Below are positions 1 through 13,800 of a stretch of DNA of 64,000 nt, one piece after another; position 1 is the first letter of the stretch, and each line of letters begins with the position of its first letter. The DNA is from Scylla paramamosain (taxonomy: Eukaryota; Arthropoda; Malacostraca; Decapoda; Portunidae): the NCBI RefSeq assembly GCF_035594125.1, contig NC_087191.1, forward strand, positions 6,149,967 to 6,213,966, written 5' to 3'. The position numbers and the translations under genes are program-made. A model generated the notes under the pieces. It made no database searches. It was not told the DNA's origin and worked only from the letters and a program-made list of their open reading frames with translations.

Positions 1-1836
1 AAACGAAAGGACATTACGAGAAACGTGTATTATGAGTGTTTTTAAGTTCCTTAAGTACCAAAAAAGCTAAAACCCACAAAATATATATATATATTTTTTT
101 TTGTTATTCATTTTCATAGGTACTAAGATAACAAAATTCTGGCAATATTCTTTGGGAATCGAAAACAAAATTACTGAAAACGTGTCTTTTCGGTGTTTTA
201 CGTCGAAAAACGCTAAAATGGATGCAAACCAGCCAATATGAAGAAATAGAATAACATTCCCAAAAAGGTATATTTTAAGTGTTTTTGAGATTGTTACCTA
301 CAAAAAACGCGAAAATGGATGCAAAGCACTCCGTATTGGGAAAGAAAAGGACATTACGAGAAACGTGTATAATGAGTGTCTTATTATTTTCGGGGAAAAG
401 AACTTGTGGTTCACAAGAACCACAAGGCAAAAAACGCTAAAACTCGTGTATATAAAGAAGTTTTTTAGATACCAAAATGCTGAAACTCATGAATAACAAT
501 CTTAATTGAGAAACAGAACAACATTGCCAAGTGCGTGTATTTTAAGTGTTTTTTCACATTCTTAGTTAGAAAATCCCCAAATAGCATGAGAAAATAGCTT
601 TATGTGGGAAAAAAATAACATTACCAGAAGTGTCTTTTGAGTGTTTTTGAGCTTGTTAGGCAATAAAGCACTAAAAAGCAGGGCAATCATATTACATTGG
701 AATAAAACCAACTTTTACCAAGAACTTGCCTTGAAGTGTTTTTCAGCTCCTTACATACCAAATCGCTAAAACGCATGCAAAACACTCCTTTATGGAGAAG
801 CAGAATAACATTACCGATGTTTTTATCATGTTACCTATAAAAACGCTTAAATACATGCAAAGATCCCTATATTTGGGAAACGAAAGGACATTACGAGAAA
901 TGTGTATTATAAATGTTTTTAAGTTCTTTAAGTACCAAAACGTTAAAACCTACAAATAACACTCTTTATAGAGAAAAAATAAATAAATAAAAAAAAAGCA
1001 TTTTTAGGTTTTTGTCATTAATGTTCATAGGTACCAAAATGCCAAAATTCTGCCAAAATTCAATGAAATTATGTGGAAAAAAGAACATTATCTAAAAAGT
1101 TAATTTTACCTTTTTTTCGGAGTTATGTACCAAACCATAAAGTGTATGCAAAGCCACCTATTTGGGAAAATTTAACGACTTTACAAGAAACCTGTCTTTT
1201 GAGTGTTTTTATGCATGTTAGGCACCAAAACGATAGATAATATGAAAGTCACTCTGTATGGAAATCCAAAACAAAATTACTGAAAACGTGTCTTTTAAAA
1301 GATTTACGTAGAAAAACGCTAAAACGGATACAAACCAAACGATATAAAAAAAAAAAAATAGAATAACATTACCAGAAGAGTATATTTTGTGTGTTTTTGA
1401 GCTTGTTACATAAAAAAAAACGCAAAATTAGATACAAAGCACTGTATATTAGGATAAAAAAGGATATAACGAGAAACGTGCATAATGAGTGTTTTATACT
1501 TTCACCAGAATCACAAGGCAATAAACGCAAAAACTCGTCTGTGTGGAGAAGTTTCTAAGATACCAAAATGCTGAAACTCATGAATAACACTCTTAATCAA
1601 GAAACAAAGCAACCTTACTAAATGCGTGTATTTTGAGTGATTTTTTACATTCTTAGTTACCAAAACCCCAAATTCCATGCCAAACAAGCTTTATGTGGGA
1701 AAAAAATGAAATTACCAGAAAAGTGTATTTGAGTGTTTTTGAGCGTGTTAGGCAATAAAGCACTAAAAAGCAGGGCAATCACATTACATGGGAATAAAAC
1801 CAACTTTTACGAAGAACTTGACTTCTAGTGTTTTTG

Positions 1837-2329
1837 ACACGCATTTAGTAAGGTTGTTCTGTTTCTCATTTAAGAGTGTTATTCATGAGTTTCAGCATTT
1901 TGGTATCTAGGAAACTTCTCGATATACACGAGTTTTTGCGTTTTTTGCCTTGTGGTTTTTTTGAACTATAAAACATTCATTATACACTTTTCCCGCAATG
2001 TCCCTTTCTTTCCCAATATAGAGTGCTTTGTATCAATTTTTGCGTTTTTTTTTTTTTTTTTTTTGTAGGTAAGAAGATCAAAAAAACTCAAAATATACAT
2101 TTTTGGTGATGTTTTTCTGCTTCTTGATATTGGTTGGTTTGCATCAGTTTTAACGTTTTTCTACGTAAAACACTGAGAAGACACGTTTTCAGTAATTTTC
2201 TTTTGGATTCCCACATAGAGTGAGTTCCTTATTATTTATCATTTTGGTGCCTAACATGCTGAAAAAAAAATTAAAAAAAAAAGATTTCTGGTAAGGTCTT
2301 TAATTTCCCCATATGCGAGGCCTTGCATG
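1837..2329 (-). repeat. Inverted five-monomer block inside 11-mer domain I
   Basis: Forward satellite stops inside a type-d monomer near 1,837. The sequence then reads as the reverse complement of monomers m6, m5, m4, m3 and m2, and returns to the forward strand at m8 near 2,329. The block is about 490 bp, close to one pentamer. Its variants (reverse complement containing ataaggaactcac and caatatcaagaagcag) match the sub-family at about 4.9, 8.5, 9.7, 10.7 and 11.7 kb better than its immediate neighbours. It was therefore probably copied in from that sub-family and is not a simple local flip. Confidence 0.88.
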
Positions 2330-4619
2330 TCTTTTGAGTGTTATTGAGCGTGTTACGCAATAAAGCACTAAAAAGGAAGGGCAATCACATTACATGGGGA
2401 TAAAACCAAATTTTCCCAAGAACTTGCCTTTAAGTGTTTTTGAGCTCCTTACATACCAAAACGCTAAATCGCATGCAAAATACATTTTTATGGAGAAACA
2501 GAATAATATTACCAAATACATGTATTTTGAGTGTTTTTGATCATGTTATCTATAAAAACGCTTAAATACATGCAAAGAAACTTATGTTTGGGAAACGAAA
2601 GGACATTACGAGAAACGTGTATTATGAGTGTTTTTTTTAAGTTCCTTCAGTACCTACAAGCTAAAACCCACAAATAACACTCTTTATTTAGAAAAAAAAA
2701 GAATAAATAAAAAAATTAAAAAATGGGAATTTTTTTTATTTTTTTTATTTATCCTTATAGGTACCGAGATGCCAAAATTCTGCCAAAATTCAGGGAATTT
2801 ATGTGGAAAAAAGAATATTACCAAAAAAGTTAATTATAGTTTTTTTTTTCGGATTGTTATGTACCAAACCCTAAAGTGCATGCAAAGCCACTATATAGGG
2901 AAGTCAAACGACTTTACCAGAAACCTGTCTTTTCAGTGTTTTTCAGCATGTTAGGCACGAAAACGATAAATAATATGGAAGTCAGTCAATGTGTTAATCC
3001 AAAACAAAATTACTGAAAACGTGTCTTTTCAGTGTTTGACGTAGAAAAACGCTAAAGCGGATGCAAACCAACCTATATGAAGAAATAGAATAACATTACC
3101 AAAAAGATATATTTTGAGTGTTTTTGAGCTTGTTACAAAAAAATGCAAAAATGGATGTAAAGCACTCTATATTAGGAAACAAAAGGACATTAGGAGAAAC
3201 GTGTATAATGAGTGTTTTATAGTTTTAAAAGAACCAAAAGGCAATAAACGCAAAAACTCGTGTATATAGAGATATTTCTTACATACCAAAATGATGAAAT
3301 GCATGAATAACACTTTTAATCGATAAAGAACACTACCTTACCAAATTGTGTATTTTGAGTGTTTTTCACATTCTTAGTTACGAAAATGCCCAATTACATG
3401 CGAAACTACCTTTATGTGGGAAAAAAAAATTACATAACCAAAAAAGTGTCTTTTTAGTGTTTTTGAGCGTAATATGCAACAAAGCACTTAAAAGCAGAAC
3501 AATCACATTACATGGGAATAAAACCAACTTTTACGAAAAACTTACCTTTAAGTGTTTTTTTAACTCCTTAAATACCAAATCGCTAAAACGCATGCAAAAC
3601 ACCCTTTATGGAGAAACAGAATAACATTACCAAAAACATGTATATTAAGTTTTTTTTTATCATGTAACCTATAAAAACGCTTAAATACATGTAAAGAACC
3701 CTATGTTTGTATAACAAACGGACATTATGAAAATCGTGTATTATGAGTGTTTTTAAGTTCCTTAAGTACCAAAAAGCTAAAACCCACAAATAACACTCTT
3801 TACAGAGAGAAAAAAATAATTTTCTTTTTTTTTTGTTATTCATCTTCGTAGGTACCGAAATGCCAAAATTCTGGCAAAATTCAAGGAAATTTTGTAAAAA
3901 AAATTCATTATATATATATAAAAAAAAATTATTTTAGCTTTTTTCCGGAGTTATGTACAAACCCTGAAGTGCATGCAAACAATCTATATGGGGAAATTAC
4001 ACGAATTTACCAGAAACGTGTCTTTTGTGTGTTTTTCAGCAATTTCAACAATATTACTGAAAACGTGTCTTTTCAGTGATTTACGTAGAAAAACGCTAAA
4101 ACGGATGTAAACCAACCAATATGAAGATATAGAATAACATTACCAAAATGATATATTTTGATGTGTTTTTGAGCTTGTTACCTAAAAAAAATGCAAAAAT
4201 GGATGGAAGGCACTTTATATTGGCATATAGATAGATAATAGATAGATAAGATAATGACATGATAATTGACATGACGAGAAACGTGTATGAGTGTTTTATA
4301 GTTTCACAAGAACCACAAGGTAAAAAACTCAAAAACTCGTGTACATAAATAAGTTTCTTACATACCAAAAAGCTGAAACTCATGCATAACACTTTTAATT
4401 TTGAAACAGAAATACCTTACCAAATGTGTGTATTAGAAAAGTTTCTTACATAACAAAATGCTGAAACTCATGAATAAAACTTTTAATTAAGAAAAAGAAC
4501 AACCTTACTAAATGCCTGTTTTGAGTTTTTTTTTTCATATTCTTAGTTACCAAAACCCCAAATTCCATGCAAAACTAGCTTTATGTGGGAAAAAAAAGAT
4601 ATTAACAGAAATGTGTCTT

Positions 4620-4640
4620 TTGTTACCAAAAACATATTTT
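4620..4640 (+). other. Register jump m8 to m1 (shortened 11-mer unit)
   Basis: The unit starting at 3,851 is only 831 bp long. Sequence passes from the start of an m8 monomer (gtgtctttt) into a short m10-like piece and then the m1 poly-T/ggtaccgag box, skipping most of m8 through m11. A partial repeat of the m6 3' half also precedes it at about 4,436-4,490. Both are typical results of unequal exchange or slippage within a tandem array. Confidence 0.7.
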
Positions 4641-7600
4641 GAGTGTTTTTTTTTTGTTTTTTTTTGTTATTCATCTTCATAGGTACCGAGATGCCAAAAT
4701 TCTGAGAAAAAACAGGGCAATCATATGATAAAAGAATATTATCAAAAAAGTTAATTTCAGCTTTTTTTTCGGACTGTTATGTACCAAACCCTAAAGTGCA
4801 TGCAATGCCTCCTATATGAGGAAATTAAACGACCTTACCAGAAATCTGTTTTTTAAGTGTTTTTTTTTTAGCATGTTAGGCACCAAAACGATAAATAATA
4901 AGGAACTCACTCTATATGGGAATCCAAAACAAAGTTACTGAAAACGTGTCTTCTTAGTGTTTTACGTAGAAAAATGCTAAAACGGATGCAAAGCAACCAA
5001 TATCCAGAAATAGGAAAACGTTACTAAAAAGGTATATTTTAAGTGTTTTTGAGCTTGTTACCTACAAAAAACGCGAAAATTGATGCAAAGCACTCTATAT
5101 TTGGAAACAAAAGGACATTGCAAGAGAAGTGTTTAATGAGTGTTTTATAGTTCAAAAGAACAACAAGGCAAAAAACGCAAAATCTCGTGTATATGGAGAG
5201 GTTTTTTAGATACTAAAATGCTAAAACTCAGGTATAACACTCCTAATTGAGAAACAGAACAACCTTAATAAATGCGTGTATTTTGAGTGCTTTTCACATT
5301 CTTAGTTACCAAAACCCGAAATTGCATGCGAAAATAGATTTGTGGGGAAAAAAATGAATTTACCAGAAAAGTGTCTTTTGAGTGTTTTTGAGCGTGCTAG
5401 GCAATAAAGCACTAAAAAGGAGGGCAATCACATTACATTGGAGGAAAACGAATTTTTACACAGAACTTTTCTTTAAGTGTTTTTGAGCCCCTTATATACC
5501 AAAACACTAAAACGCATGCAAAATACTCTTTATGGTGAAACAGAATAACTTTACCAAAAACATGTGTTTTGAGTGTTTTTGATCATGTTACCAATAAAAA
5601 CGCTCAAATACATGCAAAGAACACTATTTTTGGGAAACGAAAGGAGATTACGAGAAACGTGTATTATGATTGTTTTTAAGTTCATTAATTACCAAAAAGC
5701 TAAAAGCCACAAATAACACTCTTTATTGAGAAACAATAAATAAATTGAAAAAAAAATACGATATTTTTTTTCTTTCTCATTCATCTTCACAGGTACCGAG
5801 ATGCCAAAATTCGAGCAAAATTCATGAAATTATGTGAAATAAGAACATTATCAAAAAAGTTAAATTTAGCTTTTTTTTTCGGACTGTTAAGTACCAAACC
5901 CCTAAAGTGCATTCAAAGCCACCTATATGGGGAAATTAAACGTCTTTGCCTGAAAACGGTCTTATAAGTGTTTTTCAGCATGTTAGGAACCAACACGATA
6001 AATAACATGGAAGTCAATCTATATGGTAATCCAAAACAAAATTACTAAAAACGTGTCTTTTCGGTGTTTTACGTAGAAAAACGCTAAAACGGATGCAAAC
6101 CAACCAATATGAAGAAATAAAATAACATTACCAAAAAGGTATATTTTGAGTGTTTTTGAAATTGTTACCTACAAAAAACGCGAAACTAGATGGAAAGCAC
6201 TCTATATTGGGAAGCAAAAGGACATTACGAGAAACGTGTATAATGAGTGTTTTATAGTTTCACAAGAACTACAAGGCAAAAAACGCAAAAACTCGTGTAT
6301 ATAGAGATATTTCTTACATTCCAAAATGCTGAAACTCATGAACAACACTCTTAATTGAGAAATAGAACAATCTTACTAAATGCTTGTATTTTGAGTGCTT
6401 TTCACATTCTTAGTTACCAAAACTCCAAATTGCATGCGAAACCAGCTTTATGTGGAAAAAAACGACATTACCAGAAAAATGTCTTGAGTGTTTTTGAGCG
6501 TGTTAGGCAATAAATCACTAAAAAGCAGGGCAATCACATTACATTGGAATAAAACCAATTTTTAACAAGAACTTGCCTTTAAGTGTATTTGAGCTCCTTA
6601 TATACCAAAACATTAAAATGCATGCAAAATACACTTTATGGTGAAACAGAATAACATTACCAAAAACACGTATTTTGAATGTTTTTGATCATGTTACCAA
6701 TAAAAACGCTGAAATACATGCAAATAACCCTATTTTTGGGAAACGAAGGGACAATACGAGAAACGTGTATTATGAGTGTTTTTAAGTTCATTAAGTACAA
6801 AAAAGCTAAAAGCCACAAATTACACTCTTTATTGAGAAAAAAATAAATATGTAAATAAAAAAATACGATATTTTTTTTCATTCTTATTCATCTTCACAGG
6901 TAATGAGGTGCCAAAATTCGGGCAAAGTTTAGGAAATTATATGAAATAAGGACATTATCAAAAAAGTTAAATTTAGCTTTTTTTCGGACTGTCATGTACC
7001 AAATCCCTATAGTGCATGCAAAGCCACCTATATGGGTAAATTATACGTCTTTGCCAGAAAACTGTCTTATGAGTGTTTTTCAGCATGTTATGAACCAACA
7101 CGATAAAACCCAAGGAAGTCAATCTATATGGCAATCCAAAACAAAATTACTGAAAACGTGTCTTATCGGTGTTTTACGTAGAAAACGCTAAAACGGATGC
7201 AAACCAACTAAAATGAAGAAATAGAATAACATTACCAAAAAGGTATATTTTAAGTGTTTTTGAAATTGTTACCTACAAAAAACGCGAAAATGGATGGAAA
7301 GCACTCTATATTGGGAAACAAATGGACATTACGAGAAACGAGTATCATGAGTGTTTTATAGTTTCACAAGAACCACAAAGCAAAAAACGCAAAAACTCGT
7401 GTATATAAAGAAATTTCTTACATTCCAAAATGCTGAAACTCATGAATAAGACTTTTAATTGAGAAACAGAACTATCTTACCAAATGTGAGTATTTTGAGT
7501 GTTTTTCACACTTAGTTACGAAAATCCGAAATTACAAGCGAAACTAGTTTTATGTGGGAAAAAATGACATTACCAGAAAAGTGTCTTTTGAGTGTTTTAG

Positions 7601-8111
7601 AGCGTGATATGCAACAAAGCACTAAAAAGCAGAGCAATCACATTACATGGGAATAAAACCAACTTTTACCAAAAACATGCCTTTAAGTGTTTTTAACTCC
7701 TTACATAAGAAAACGCAAAAACGCATGCAAAACACTCTTTATCGAGAAACAAAATAACATTACTAAAAACATGAATTTTAAGTATTTTTGATGATTTTAC
7801 CTATAAAAACGCTTAAATACATGCAAAGAACCCTATGATTCTGAAACGAAAGGATATTACGAAAATTATGTATTATGAGAGTTTTTAGGTTCCTTAAGTA
7901 CCAAAAAGCTAAAACACACTAATAACATTCTTTATAGAGAAAAAAAATAAATAAAAATAAATGAATAATTTTTTTTTGTTTTTCATCTTCATAGGTACCG
8001 AGATGCTAAAATTCTGGCAAAATTCAGGGAATTTAGGTAAAGAAAAAAAAAATTTAAAAATAAATAATTTTAGCTTTCTTCCGGAGTTATGTACCAAACC
8101 CTGAAGTTCAT

Positions 8112-8150
8112 GCAAAGCCACCTATATGGCTTATGTTTGGGAAACGAAAG
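8112..8150 (+). other. Register jump m2 to m10 (very short 318-bp unit)
   Basis: At about 8,131 the type-b monomer m2 (accaaaccctgaag ... cctatatgg) joins directly to the middle of m10 (cttatgtttgggaaacgaaagg). Eight monomers are missing from this unit, and the distance between successive m1 anchors falls to 318 bp. The join lies within the tatatgg/tatgtttgg box that both monomers share, so misaligned exchange between monomers is the likely cause. Confidence 0.8.
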
Positions 8151-10794
8151 GACATTACGAGAAATATGTATTATAAGTGTTTTTTAGTTCCTTTAGTACC
8201 AAAAAGCTAAAACCCACAAATAACACTCTTTACTTAGAAAAATAAATAAATAAAAAATTTAAAAAATAGGATTTTTTTTTTTTTTTTTTTTTTTTGTTAT
8301 TCATCTTCATAGGTACCGAGATGCCAAAATTCTGGGAAAATTCCGGGCTATTATATGATAAAAGAAAATGATCATAAAAGTTAATTTTAGCTTTTTTTTT
8401 GGACTGTTATATACCAAACCCTAAAGTGCATGCAAAGCCTCCTATATGAGGAAATTAAACGACCTTAAAAGAAATCTGTCTTTTGAGTGTTTTTCAGAAT
8501 GTTAGGCACCAAAACGATAAATAAATAAGGAACTTACGCTATATGGGAATCCAAAACAAAATTACTGAAAACGTGTCTTCTCAGTATTTTACGTAGAAAA
8601 ACGCTAAAACGGATGCAAACCAACTAATATAAAAAAAAATAGAAAAACATTACCAAAAATGTATATTTTGAGTGTTTTTGAGCTTGTTACCTACAAAAAA
8701 CGCAAAAATTGATGCAAAGCACTCTATATTAGGAAATAAAAGAACTTTGCAAGAAAAGTGTATAATGAGTGTTTTATAGTTCAAAAGAACCAAAAGGCAA
8801 AAAACGCAAAAACTTGTGGATATGGAGAAGTTTCCTAGATACCAAAATGCTGAAACTCATGAATAACATTCCTAATTGAGAAACAGAAGAACCTTACTAA
8901 ATGCGTGTATTTTGAGAGCTTTTCACATTCTTTGTTACCAAAACCCCAAATTGCATGCGAAACCAGCTTTATGTGAGAAAAAATTACATTACCAGAAAAA
9001 TGTCTTTTGGGTGTTTTTGAGCCTGATAGGATATAAAGCACAAAAAAAGCAGAGCAATCACATTACATTTGAATAAAACCAATTTTTATCAAGAACTTGC
9101 CTTTAAGTGTTTTTGAGCTCCTTATATACTAAACCGCTAAAACGCATGCAAAACAAACTTCATGGAAAAACAGAATAAAATTACCAAAAACATATATTTT
9201 GAGTGTTTTTGATCATGTTATCTATAAAAACGCTTAAATACATGCAAAGAACCTTATGTTTGGTAAACAAAAGGACATTACGAGAAACGTATATTATGAG
9301 TGTTTTTAAGTTTGTTAAGTACCAAAAACCTAAAACCCACTCTTTATTTAGAAAAAATAAATAAATAAATAAAAAAATAGGATTTTTTTTTTTTTATTCA
9401 TCTTCATAGGTACCGAAATGCCAAAATTCTGGGAAAATTCAAGGCAATTATATGATAAGAGAATATTATCAAAAAAGTTAATTTTAGCTTTTTTTCGGAC
9501 TGTTATGTACCAAACCCTAAACTGCATGCAAAGCCTCCTCTACGTATAAGGAAATTAAACGACCTTACCAGAAATCTGTTTTTTGAGTGTTTTTCAGCAT
9601 GTTAGACACCAAAATGATAAGTAATAAGGAACTCACTTTATATGGGAATACAAAACAAAATTACTGAAAACGTGTCTTCCAAGTGTTTTACGTAGAAAAA
9701 CGCTAAAACGGATGCAAACCAACCAATATCAAGAAAGAGAAAAAACATTACCAAAAAGGTATATTTTGAGTGTTTTTGAGCTTGTTACCTACAAAAAAAC
9801 GCTAAAATTGATACAAAGCACTCTATATTGGGAAACAAAGGGACATTGCGAGAAAAGTGTATAATGAGTGTATTATAGTTCAAAAGAACAACAAGGCAAA
9901 AAACGCAAAAAACTCGTGTATATGGAGAAGTTTCCTAGATACCAAAATGCTGAAACTCATGAATAAAATTCCTAATTGAGAAACAGAACAACCTTACTAA
10001 ATGCGTGTATTTTGAGTGTTTTTCATATTCTTAGCTTCCAAAAACCCAAATTTCATGCGAAACCAGATTTATGTGGGAAAACATGACATTTCCAGAAAAA
10101 TGTCTTTTGAGTGTTTTTGAGCGTGATAGGCAATAAAGCACTAAAAAGCAGGGCAATCACTTTTCATTGGAATAAAACCAGTTTTTACGAAGAACTTGCC
10201 TTTAAATGTTTTTGAGCTCCTTATATACCAAACCGCTAAAACGCATGCAAAACAAACTTTATTGAGAAACAGAATAACATTACCAAAAACATTTGGGTGA
10301 TTTGGGTAATTTGGGTGTTTTTTATCATGATATCTATAATAACGCTTAAATACATTCAAAGAACATTATGTTTGGGAAACAAAAGGACATTACGAGAAAC
10401 GTGTATTATGAGTGTTTTTTTTTAAGTTCCTTAAGTACCAAAAAGCTAAAACCCACAAATGACACTCTTTATTTAGAGAAAAAAAAATAGGATTTTTTTT
10501 TTCATTTTCATAGGTACCGAGATGCCAAAATTATGGGAAAATTCAGGAAAATTATATGAACAAAAGAATATTATCAAAAAAGTTAATTTTAGCTTTTTTT
10601 CGGACTGTTATGTACCAAACCCTAAAGTGCATGCAAAGCCTCCTATATGAGGAAATTAAACGACCTTACCAGAAATCTGTCTTTTGAGTGTTTTTCAGCA
10701 TGTTAGGCACCAAAACGATAAATAATAAGGAACTCACTCTATATGGGAATCCAAAACAAAATTACTGAAAATGTATCTTCTCAGTGTTTTACGT

Positions 10795-10815
10795 AGAAAA
10801 ACGCAAAAACTCGTG
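10795..10815 (+). other. Register jump m4 to m6 (891-bp unit)
   Basis: Near 10,804 the m4 monomer (acgtagaaaaacgc) continues directly as the inner part of m6 (aaaaactcgtgtatata). This removes the rest of m4, all of m5 and the first third of m6. The join is at the shared aaaacgc-aaaa microhomology. It explains the 891-bp spacing between the m1 anchors at 10,513 and 11,404. Confidence 0.75.
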
Positions 10816-13800
10816 TATATAAAGAAGTTTCTTAGATACCAAAATGCTGAAACTCATGAATAACAATCTTAATTGAGAAACAGAACAACATTAGGAAATG
10901 CGTGTATTTTGAGTGTTTTTCATATTCTTAGTTAGCAATACCCAAAATAGCATGTGAAACTAACTTTATGAGGGAAAAAAATGACATTACCAGAAGTGTC
11001 TTTTTATTGTTTTTGAGCGTGTTAGGCAATGAAGTACTAAAAAGCATGGCAATCACATTACATGGGAATAAAACCAACTTTTACCAAGAACTTGCCAATA
11101 TGTATTTTTGAGCTCCTTACATACCAAACCGCTAAAACGCATGGAAAACAAACTTTATGGAGAAACAGAATAACATTTCCAAAACATGTATTTTAAGTGT
11201 TTTTGATAATGTTATCTATAAAAACGCTTAAATACATGCAAAGAACCTTATGTTTGGGAAACGTAAGGACATTATGAGAAACGTGTATTATGAGTGTTTT
11301 TAAGTTCCTTAACTACCAAAAAGCTAAAACCCACAAATAACACTCGTTATTTAGAAAAAGTAAAATAAAATAAAAGGATTTTTTTTTGTTATTCACCTTC
11401 ATAGGTACCGAGATGCCAAAATTCTTAGAAAAATTAGGGCAATTATATAATAAGAGAATATTATCAAAAAAGTTGATATTAGCTTTTTTTCGGACTGTTA
11501 TGTACCAAACTCTAAAGTGCATGCAAAGCCTCCCATGAGGACATTAAATGACCTTACCAGAAATCTGTGTTTTGAGTGTTTTTCAGCATGTTAGGCACCA
11601 AAACGATAAATAATAAGGAACTCACTCTATATGAAAAACCAAAACAAAATTACTGAAAACGTGTCTTGTCAGTGTTTTACGTAGAAAAACGCTAAAACGG
11701 ATGCAACCAACCAATATCAAGAAGTAGAAAAACATTACCAAAAAGGTATATTTTGAGTGTTTTTGAGCTTGTTACCTATAAAAAAACGCGAAACTTTATA
11801 CAAAGCACTCTATATTGGGAAACAAAAGGACATTGCGAGAAAAGTGTATAATGAATGTCTTATAGTTCCAAAGAACCACAAGGCAAAAAAGGCAAAAACT
11901 CGTGTATATGGAGAAGTTTCCTAGATACCAAAATGATGAAACTCATGAATAACACTCTTAATTGAGAAACAGAACAACTCTACTTAATGCGTGTATTTTG
12001 AGTGCTTTTCACATTCTTAGTTACCAAAGTCCCAAATTGCATGCGAAACCAGCTTTATGTGGGAAAAAAATGAACATTACCAGAAAAGTGTCTTTTGAGT
12101 GTTTTTGAAAGTGATAGGCAATAAAGCACTAAAAAGCAATGAAATCAATTTTTACCAAGAACTTGCCTTTAAGTGTTTTCAGCTCCTTATATACCAAAAC
12201 GCTAAAACGCTTGAAAAAACATATATTTTAAGTGTTTTTGATCATGTTACCAATAAAAACGCTTAAATACATGCAAAGAACACTATTTTTGGGAAACGAA
12301 AGGACATTACGAGAAACGTAATGACTGTTTTTAAGATCATTATTTACCAAAAAGCTAAAAGCCACAAATAACGCTCTGTATTCAGAAAAAATAAATAAAC
12401 AAAAAAAAATACATTTTTTTTTCTTTCTTTTTCATCTTCACAGGTACCAAGATGCCAAAATTTGGGCAAAAGTCAGGAAATTATGAGTCAATTATCAAAA
12501 AAGTTAATTTTAGCTTTTTTTTTCGCACTGTTATGTACCAAACCCTAAAGTGCATGCAAAGCCACCTATAAGGGGAAATGAAACGTTTTTGCCAGAAAAT
12601 TGTCTTATGAGTGTTTTTCAGCTTGTTAGGCACCATAACGGTAAATAACAAGCAAGTCACACTATATGGGAATCTATAACAAAATTACTGAAAAGGTGTC
12701 TTTTTGGTGTTTTACGTAGAAAAACACTGAAACGGATGCAAACCAACCAATAAGAAGAAATAAAATAACATTACAAGAAGGTACATTTTGAATGTTTTTG
12801 AGCTTGTTACCTACAAAAAACGCGAAAATGGATGGAAAGCACTCCCTATTGGGAAACAAAAGGACATTACGAGAAACGTATATAATGAGTGTCTTATTAT
12901 TTTTGAGCAAAAGAACTTGTGGTTCACAAGAACCACAAGGCAAAAAACCCAAAAACTCGTGTATATAAAGAAGTTTCGTAGATACCAAAATGCTGAAACT
13001 CATGAATAACAATATTAATTGAGAAACAGAACAACTTTACCAAATGCATGTATTTTGAGTGTTTTTCACATTCTTAGTTAGCAAAAACCCAAATAGCACG
13101 CGAAACTATGTTGGAAAAAAAATGACATTACCAGAAATGTCTTTTAATTGTTTTTCAGTGTGTTAGGCAATAAATCACAAAAAAAAAACAGGGCAATCAC
13201 ATTACATGGGAATAAAACCAACTTTTACCAAGAACTTGCCTTGAAGTGTTTTTGACCTCCTAACAAACCAAAATGCTAAAACGCAGGCAAAAAAACTCCT
13301 TTTTGGAGAAGCAGAATAACATTACTAAAAACATATATTTTAATTTTTTTTTATCATGTTACCTATAAAAACGCTTAAATACATGCAAAGAACCCTATGT
13401 TTGGGAAACGAAAGGACATTACGAGAAACGTGTATTAGGACCGTTTTTAAGTTCCTTAAGTACCAAAACGTTAAAACCCACAAATAACACACTTTTTTAG
13501 AGAAGAAAATAAATAACTAAAAAAAAATAGCTTTTGTTTTTTATATTGATTTTCATAGGTACCAAGATGCCAAAATTCTGCCAAAATTCAGGGAATTTAT
13601 GTGGAAAAAAGAACATTATCCAAAAAGTTAATTATAGCTCTTTTTCCGATTTTTATGTACCAAACTCTAAAGTGCATCCACCTATATAAGGAAGTTAAAC
13701 GACTTTACCAGAAACCTGTTTTTTCAGTGTTTTTCAGCATGTTAGGCACTAAAACGATAAATAATATGGAAATCAGTCAATATGTGAATCCAAAACAAAA

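Noticed and set aside
12788..13009. Repeated similar open frames of 60-130 codons (for example ones containing KKRENG-KALYIGKQKDITRNVYNECF at several places)
   Set aside because: They recur at the same position of the 1.1-kb repeat. Frames rotate because 97 is one more than a multiple of three, so related peptides appear in all frames. There is no start context, domain or consistent stop, and units differ by frameshifts. They are satellite shadows and not a gene family.
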